DNA of 10,717 bases from an uncultured Tannerella sp. (GTDB lineage: Bacteria; Bacteroidota; Bacteroidia; Bacteroidales; Tannerellaceae), in NCBI GenBank assembly GCA_938036405.1, contig CALHPT010000078.1, positions 1 through 10,717 of the forward strand, given 5' to 3'. Positions 7,148 through 10,717 of this stretch are shown piece by piece. The position numbers and the translations under genes are program-made. The notes beneath the pieces were generated by a model. It worked only from the letters and a program-made list of their open reading frames with translations, had not been told where the DNA came from and did no database searches. Positions within the stretch are counted from its first letter, which is position 1. The number at the start of each line of letters is the position of its first letter.

Positions 7148-8667
7148 CACCCGAGCACTTCGATCGCGCGCTGGATGCGCCGAATGGTTTCGTCCTTGCC
7201 GATGGCCTCGGTGATGTGGAAGATCTGCGGCCCGATGCCCTGCCCAACAAGTGCCAGCCGGACGGCATTCATGATGTTGCCGAGGTGATACCCCTTACTG
7301 GCGATCCACTCCTTGACGTACGCCTCGGTACCCTCCACGTCGAAGGGTTCACGCCCACGCAAGACTTCGATCAGCTCCGTGAGTTGTGCGGCGCTGTCCT
7401 CCCGCCAACGCTTCTTGCGGGTCTTCTCGTCGTATTCGGTCGGCGCAACAAAGAAGTAATACGTCAACGGCCAGAGTTCGGGCACGAAGCTGACGCGCTC
7501 CTTCATCAGCCCGACCACCTTCTCCACATACGCTTGTTCGGCGTCCTTGATGCCGTGACTTTCGAGCACAGGGCGGAACATGTCTGCGATGTCGCGGTCG
7601 CTGCGCAGCTGGATATAACGGTGGTTGAACCACTTGCCTTTCTCGTAATCGAACTTGGCGCCGCTCTTGCTGCAGTGGGTGAGGTCGAAGTGGTGGATCA
7701 TCTCATCGAGGGTCATCAGTTCGATGTCGTTGCCGGGGTTCCACCCAAGCAACGCAAGGAAGTTGATCACGGCCTCGGGCAGGTAGCCGCTCTCGCGATA
7801 GCCAGATGACTTTTCGCCACTCTTCGGGTCATGCCACTCGAGGGGGAAGACGGGGAACCCGAGGCGGTCGCCATCGCGTTTGCTCAGCTTTCCTCCGCCC
7901 TCAGGCTTGAGGAGCAATGGCAAGTGCGCAAACTGCGGCATCGTGTCGGTCCAACCCAAGTAGCGGTAAAGCAGCACGTGTAGCGGCGCGCTCGAGATCC
8001 ATTCTTCACCACGGATCACGTGTGTGACCTCCATCAGATGGTCGTCCACAATGTTGGCCATGTGATATGTGGGCAGCCCATCAGCCGATTTGTAAAGCAC
8101 CTTGTCGTCAAGGATGGACGAGTTAATAACCACTTCGCCGCGAATCAAGTCGTCGACGCGGATATCCTCGTTCGGCTCGATCCGGGTGCGGACAACGTAA
8201 CGCGCACCATCCTCAATCAGCTTCTGCACCTCGTCGGCTGGCAGTGTCAAAGAGTTGCGCATCTGCCCGCGCGTCGAGGCATCATATTGGAAGTTGGGGA
8301 TCTCGCTCCGCTTGGCCTCTAACTCCTCGGGAGTATCAAAAGCTATGTAGGCCAAGCCAGCGTCCAGCAGTTGGTCGACATACTTGCGATAGATCTCTTT
8401 CCGCTCGCTCTGTCGGTAGGGCCCATAGTTGCCTCCGAACCCAACGCCCTCGTCGAAGCGGAGGCCAAGCCATTCAAACGACCGAATGATGTACTCCTCG
8501 GCACCAGGTACAAAGCGCTGGGAGTCCGTATCCTCAATGCGGAGAATGAAGTCGCCGCCGTGCTTTTTCGCAAACAGATAATTGTATAACGCGGTACGTA
8601 CACCGCCGATGTGAAGGGGTCCCGTAGGACTGGGCGCGAATCGCACCCTGACTTTTCGTTCCGACAT
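7147..8667 (-). CDS. gltX: Glutamyl-tRNA synthetase
   Basis: A 506-residue class Ib aminoacyl-tRNA synthetase that charges tRNA(Glu) with glutamate. Seen: 'RFAPSPTGPLHIGG' (9-22), containing the HIGH-type signature; 'RIEDTD' (43-48); 'TYHMANIVDDH' (200-210) and 'HVIRGEEWISS' (216-226) of the catalytic core; and the KMSKS-equivalent 'KLSKRDG' at 260-266. An alpha-helical anticodon-binding region follows to the end ('GYHLGNIMNAVRLALVG'). Length is normal for bacterial GltX. The start is ATG 8667 because the conserved N-terminus begins there and a -7 promoter element lies at 8701-8708. The frame stays open for 30 more codons upstream (to 8757), but that would run through the promoter and into the neighbouring gene. 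waaA overlaps its stop. No sign that it is a GlnRS or a YadB-like paralogue. Confidence 0.96.
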   Translation of the reverse strand: MSERKVRVRFAPSPTGPLHIGGVRTALYNYLFAKKHGGDFILRIEDTDSQRFVPGAEEYIIRSFEWLGLRFDEGVGFGGNYGPYRQSERKEIYRKYVDQLLDAGLAYIAFDTPEELEAKRSEIPNFQYDASTRGQMRNSLTLPADEVQKLIEDGARYVVRTRIEPNEDIRVDDLIRGEVVINSSILDDKVLYKSADGLPTYHMANIVDDHLMEVTHVIRGEEWISSAPLHVLLYRYLGWTDTMPQFAHLPLLLKPEGGGKLSKRDGDRLGFPVFPLEWHDPKSGEKSSGYRESGYLPEAVINFLALLGWNPGNDIELMTLDEMIHHFDLTHCSKSGAKFDYEKGKWFNHRYIQLRSDRDIADMFRPVLESHGIKDAEQAYVEKVVGLMKERVSFVPELWPLTYYFFVAPTEYDEKTRKKRWREDSAAQLTELIEVLRGREPFDVEGTEAYVKEWIASKGYHLGNIMNAVRLALVGQGIGPQIFHITEAIGKDETIRRIQRAIEVLG

Positions 8668-8700
8668 GATTCGTATAGGCTTATTCGTTGAAAACGGTGC

Positions 8701-8708
8701 CAAAAATA
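8701..8708 (-). promoter_or_regulatory. Bacteroidota -7 promoter element of gltX-waaA
   Basis: The minus strand reads TATTTTTG at 8708-8701, a full match to TAnnTTTG and identical to the element before the hexapeptide-protein gene. The nearest upstream TTTG is 27 bases away, longer than usual, so the -33 part is weak. Transcription would start about 30 bases before the gltX ATG. Confidence 0.55.
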
Positions 8709-8734
8709 GGCGATAATCCCTCCCCGCTCCAGAC

Positions 8735-9550
8735 TCAAAACGAATACGCCAACCCAATCCCCAAGCTGCACCCTAACACGGGGTGGTAATAAAGCACCGT
8801 GTCGAGGGTCATGCCAATGAGCGAATAACTCACACCAAGCGAAGGGCTGAACGGCACCGACTTCACGCCGGCGCGCAGTCGGAAATCAGTGAAAGGCGTG
8901 TATTCCACCCCGACCGTAAAGAGGAACGGTTCATCCTGCTTGTAACCCGCTTCAACCGATAGTTCCATAGCCTCTGCTACTGCGTAACGTGCGCCGGCAA
9001 GAATCGTCAATGGGGTCATACGCACCTGGTTTGTCTCATCAGATCCGATCGAGACGGCAGGAAAGTGAAGCACCGAAAGGCCGAACAACCACGTATCCGT
9101 CGGCCTAAGCGCCACACCCACGTCAGCCGAAAGCCGCTGACCATCTTGTTCAAAGATTTCAGACTGTAGGAGGGCGTACTGTACACTGACACCCAGCGAC
9201 CACATGCCGCTCAACCGCTTGGATACAGAGAGGCGGAACATGTTCTCGCGGTATTTGTCGTAGCCGAATGAAGCGATGTGCACGCCAAATGGCAGAATTC
9301 GATTGGGTATGCTCAACCCAGCACTAACTGTGCCCAGCTCCTTCAGGCCATAAGGATCAAAGTAGTCACCCCGCACCTGACGATGTGCATGAAAGGCTGT
9401 CAGAGAAGGGTTGAACAACGGCGAATAGACCACCTCAGAACCGGCCAATCCCAGCGTGCGCGTATCCGGCCGACGCACGTTATCATAGGCCAGCGTATGC
9501 AAACTAACAGTAAGACATATCAGCAAAAGCAGTGCGCTGCCTGTTTTCAT
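8735..9550 (-). CDS. Small outer-membrane beta-barrel protein, FadL/PorV-like in appearance
   Basis: A 271-residue protein of unknown function, probably an outer-membrane barrel. Seen: a signal peptide at 1-21 (hydrophobic 'ALLLLICLTVSLHTLA'), then 'TRTLGLAGSEVVYSPLFNPS', which recalls the N-terminal plug/first-strand pattern of FadL- and PorV/PorQ-like proteins (Gly-rich, then an Asn-Pro). Regularly spaced amphipathic strands follow ('SVSAGLSIPN'-like, 'LFGLSVLHF', 'LTILAGARYAV', 'FLFTVGVEYTPF', 'LRLRAGVKSV'-like), ending in 'GIGLAYSF' with a terminal Phe. The start ATG 9550 is chosen because it opens the signal peptide and AGAGGA lies about seven bases before it; the frame extends further upstream (see the fragment at 9551-9655). 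It lies 67 bases before gltX. A link to type IX secretion is possible given the barrel type and a sorting-domain protein next door, but it is not shown. Confidence 0.75.
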   Translation of the reverse strand: MKTGSALLLLICLTVSLHTLAYDNVRRPDTRTLGLAGSEVVYSPLFNPSLTAFHAHRQVRGDYFDPYGLKELGTVSAGLSIPNRILPFGVHIASFGYDKYRENMFRLSVSKRLSGMWSLGVSVQYALLQSEIFEQDGQRLSADVGVALRPTDTWLFGLSVLHFPAVSIGSDETNQVRMTPLTILAGARYAVAEAMELSVEAGYKQDEPFLFTVGVEYTPFTDFRLRAGVKSVPFSPSLGVSYSLIGMTLDTVLYYHPVLGCSLGIGLAYSF

Positions 9551-9655
9551 GCGTGTTCCTCTTTCCTTAAAGTCTTTCTGTTTAGCCTTAAATCTAGCTG
9601 TGCCCTGCACCTCTATTGATTCGTTTTTTACCTCTTCAAGGGTATAGATCTTCAT
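9551..9655 (-). pseudogene. Possible N-terminal remnant of a HigA-type (XRE) antitoxin
   Basis: Directly upstream of and in frame with the barrel gene, 35 codons begin at ATG 9655 and read MKIYTLEEVKNESIEVQGTA, then 'RFKAKQKDFKERG'. The pattern 'YTLEEV ... I ... GT..R..F' resembles the N-terminus of HigA-like antitoxins common in Bacteroidota. The helix-turn-helix that should follow is absent, and no HigB-like toxin is recognisable upstream. Either this is a decayed fragment left by a rearrangement, or the similarity is chance and the codons are leader sequence. Recognition is from memory of the family only. Confidence 0.3.
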
Positions 9656-10230
9656 TGTTTCCATGATTGTTTGTTCATAAAATCTGATTACGCCCACAAA
9701 GCAAATGATTGCAATGGGAACCGCGAAAAGAAGGACGCATTTCGTTCGCTCATAGAGGGAACCTACCCAAATACATCCTCTAAACGTGCTCACTAGAGGA
9801 CAAATCTTCCTAACCCTTGTGAGTTTCAGCATTTGCAAGCCGCTTTTACTCAAAACCCTGCCAGAGTTAAGCCTCTGAGGATTGGATAGTGCGATCTTCA
9901 ATGGATTTTATCCTTCCGAGAACTGGAAGTTGTAACGCTTGGAGGATCTTAGGTTAGCAAGAGCTCAGAGGTGTCATTCCCGACAAGTTTTGAGATTACC
10001 CAGGGCAGGAAAACACAAATCTCGGCAGATCTCAAGCAACTAACATGTAAGAATGACTATTCTCAATGGAGTTTGGGCTTTCCGAGACGTGGTAATTATA
10101 ACTCCCAACAGGTTTCAAACGTCCAGAGAATCAAAACTTGTAATGGAGTCCCATCTCCTAGGCCTACGACATCTCACTGTTGAGGTCGTTCGGGACTTTT
10201 ACCCGTTAGACAGTGCTCATGCCGAGCATA
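9656..10230. other. Gene-free region with scattered imperfect repeats
   Basis: I find no convincing gene in these 575 bases. The open frames lack family features, composition bias and start sites. The region contains an imperfect direct repeat of about 40 bases (9898-9936 and 10063-10102) and inverted copies of CTCAGAGG/GTTTTGAG and of ACAAGTTTTGA. It carries the upstream region of the barrel gene, but no full TAnnTTTG promoter was found on the minus strand. Confidence 0.55.
9898..10102. repeat. Imperfect ~40-bp direct repeat pair, 165 bases apart
   Basis: The copies are 9898-9936 and 10063-10102. Both begin TCAATGGA, then have TTT, CTT, CCGAGA, a TGG, and end in TAAC in the same order, with a few substitutions and one or two small indels; I estimate about three quarters identity by eye. 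The first copy includes CTTCC-GAGAACT-GGAAG, a short perfect hairpin. Neither flank shows a transposase gene. Confidence 0.5.
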
Positions 10231-10268
10231 CTAAAAAAGAAAGGCTGCCCCTATACAGGAGCAGCCTT
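10231..10268 (-). terminator. Rho-independent terminator of the type IX secreted-protein gene
   Basis: On the minus strand an eight-base perfect stem, AAGGCTGC pairing with GCAGCCTT (10268-10241), encloses a short loop that can extend the stem. It is followed by TTTCTTTTTT (about 10242-10233). It lies 24 bases after the stop of the gene at 10292 and is correctly oriented for it. Confidence 0.85.
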
Positions 10269-10291
10269 CCCTCAATTAATATCACTAGTTG

Positions 10292-10717
10292 TTACTTCAC
10301 CAGTGCTTTCACAACCGGTTCGCCTTCAACAGCCACAAGCACAACTCCCTTCGGAGCAGATACCGTAGCACGATCAGAAGTCAATACCGTGTTAGCTACC
10401 GTCTGACCCAGCACATTGCTGATCACTACACGCTTACCAGAAGCGTTCAGTACGGTTACAGAACCGTTCTCAGCAACAACTTTCACACCCGTAGTAGTCG
10501 GAACAACTACGTTAGAAACAGGATCTTCAGATGTCATCTCAACATTGAACAGATCACCTTCTGGCATTCTCCTCTCTGAATCCGAGCGGCTGATCACTGG
10601 TACACCATTCTGGATCTTCAACCAGCCACCAACACACGGTGCAATCTTCGGAGTTCTATCAGTAATAGGCTCACCACGATAAGCAGTCTCAGACTCGATC
10701 AAGAAGTCCTTCTGGGG
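10292..10717 (-). CDS. 3' end of a type IX secretion system cargo protein (C-terminal sorting domain)
   Basis: The last 141 residues of a protein whose start lies beyond the right edge of the window; the frame is open to base 10717, and the first internal start-like codon is only a TTG. Seen: a region with 'IAPCVGGWLKIQNGVPVI', then an acidic/Pro-Thr-rich linker ('VVVPTTTG'). The final ~72 residues follow the type A sorting-domain pattern: 'GSVTVLNASGKRVVISNVLG', a variable stretch, 'APKGVVLVAVEGEPVVKALVK' ending in Lys. Such domains direct proteins across the outer membrane through the type IX machinery and are normally cleaved off by the sortase PorU. The identity of the secreted part cannot be judged from what is visible. 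A strong terminator follows. Confidence 0.85.
   Translation of the reverse strand, partial: PQKDFLIESETAYRGEPITDRTPKIAPCVGGWLKIQNGVPVISRSDSERRMPEGDLFNVEMTSEDPVSNVVVPTTTGVKVVAENGSVTVLNASGKRVVISNVLGQTVANTVLTSDRATVSAPKGVVLVAVEGEPVVKALVK

Noticed and set aside
9971..10406. Small plus-strand open frames (70-117 codons) right of the barrel gene
   Set aside because: No recognisable domain, no signal peptide or ribosome site. They cross the repeat region, and the longer one runs over the terminator and antisense to the sorting-domain gene.

Overview
The window looks like a chromosomal segment of a Bacteroidales bacterium, most like the Porphyromonas/Tannerella group. Four things point there: TAnnTTTG-type -7 promoter elements with an upstream TTG or TTTG; genes mostly without Shine-Dalgarno sequences; a C-terminal type IX secretion sorting domain at the right edge; and a small signal-peptide beta-barrel protein of the kind common in this phylum. 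I cannot fix the genus from sequence alone. Base composition runs from AT-rich on the left to strongly GC-rich, with C-rich coding strands, between about 4100 and 8700.

Layout. (1) 9-1490, minus strand: rpsU, xerC and hpf read as one operon from a promoter near 1550-1580. It couples a small-subunit ribosomal protein, a chromosome-dimer-type tyrosine recombinase and a ribosome hibernation factor. (2) 1610-5486, plus strand: a divergent promoter drives a gamma-carbonic-anhydrase-like hexapeptide protein, then a CapA-like lipoprotein, then a 683-residue exported protein with an N-terminal helix-hairpin-helix region and a probable beta-barrel. (3) 5487-5914: a gene-free gap between convergent genes, almost filled by a degenerate tandem array with a 23-bp period. 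(4) 5915-8708, minus strand: gltX and waaA (Kdo transferase), overlapping at the stop/start, behind a good -7 element. (5) 8735-9550, minus strand: a small outer-membrane beta-barrel protein. Its open frame runs upstream into about 35 codons that resemble the start of a HigA-type antitoxin. (6) 9656-10230: no gene, but scattered imperfect direct and inverted repeats. (7) 10231-10717, minus strand: a rho-independent terminator and the 3' end of a type IX secreted protein.

Most genes are housekeeping. They cover translation (rpsU, hpf, gltX), replication termination (xerC), lipopolysaccharide core synthesis (waaA) and the cell envelope (CapA-like, HhH/barrel, small barrel, secreted protein). 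The strongest unexplained signal is the 23-bp array at about 5531-5880. Its two sequence subtypes share a 3' end and carry a dyad at the same place in the unit.
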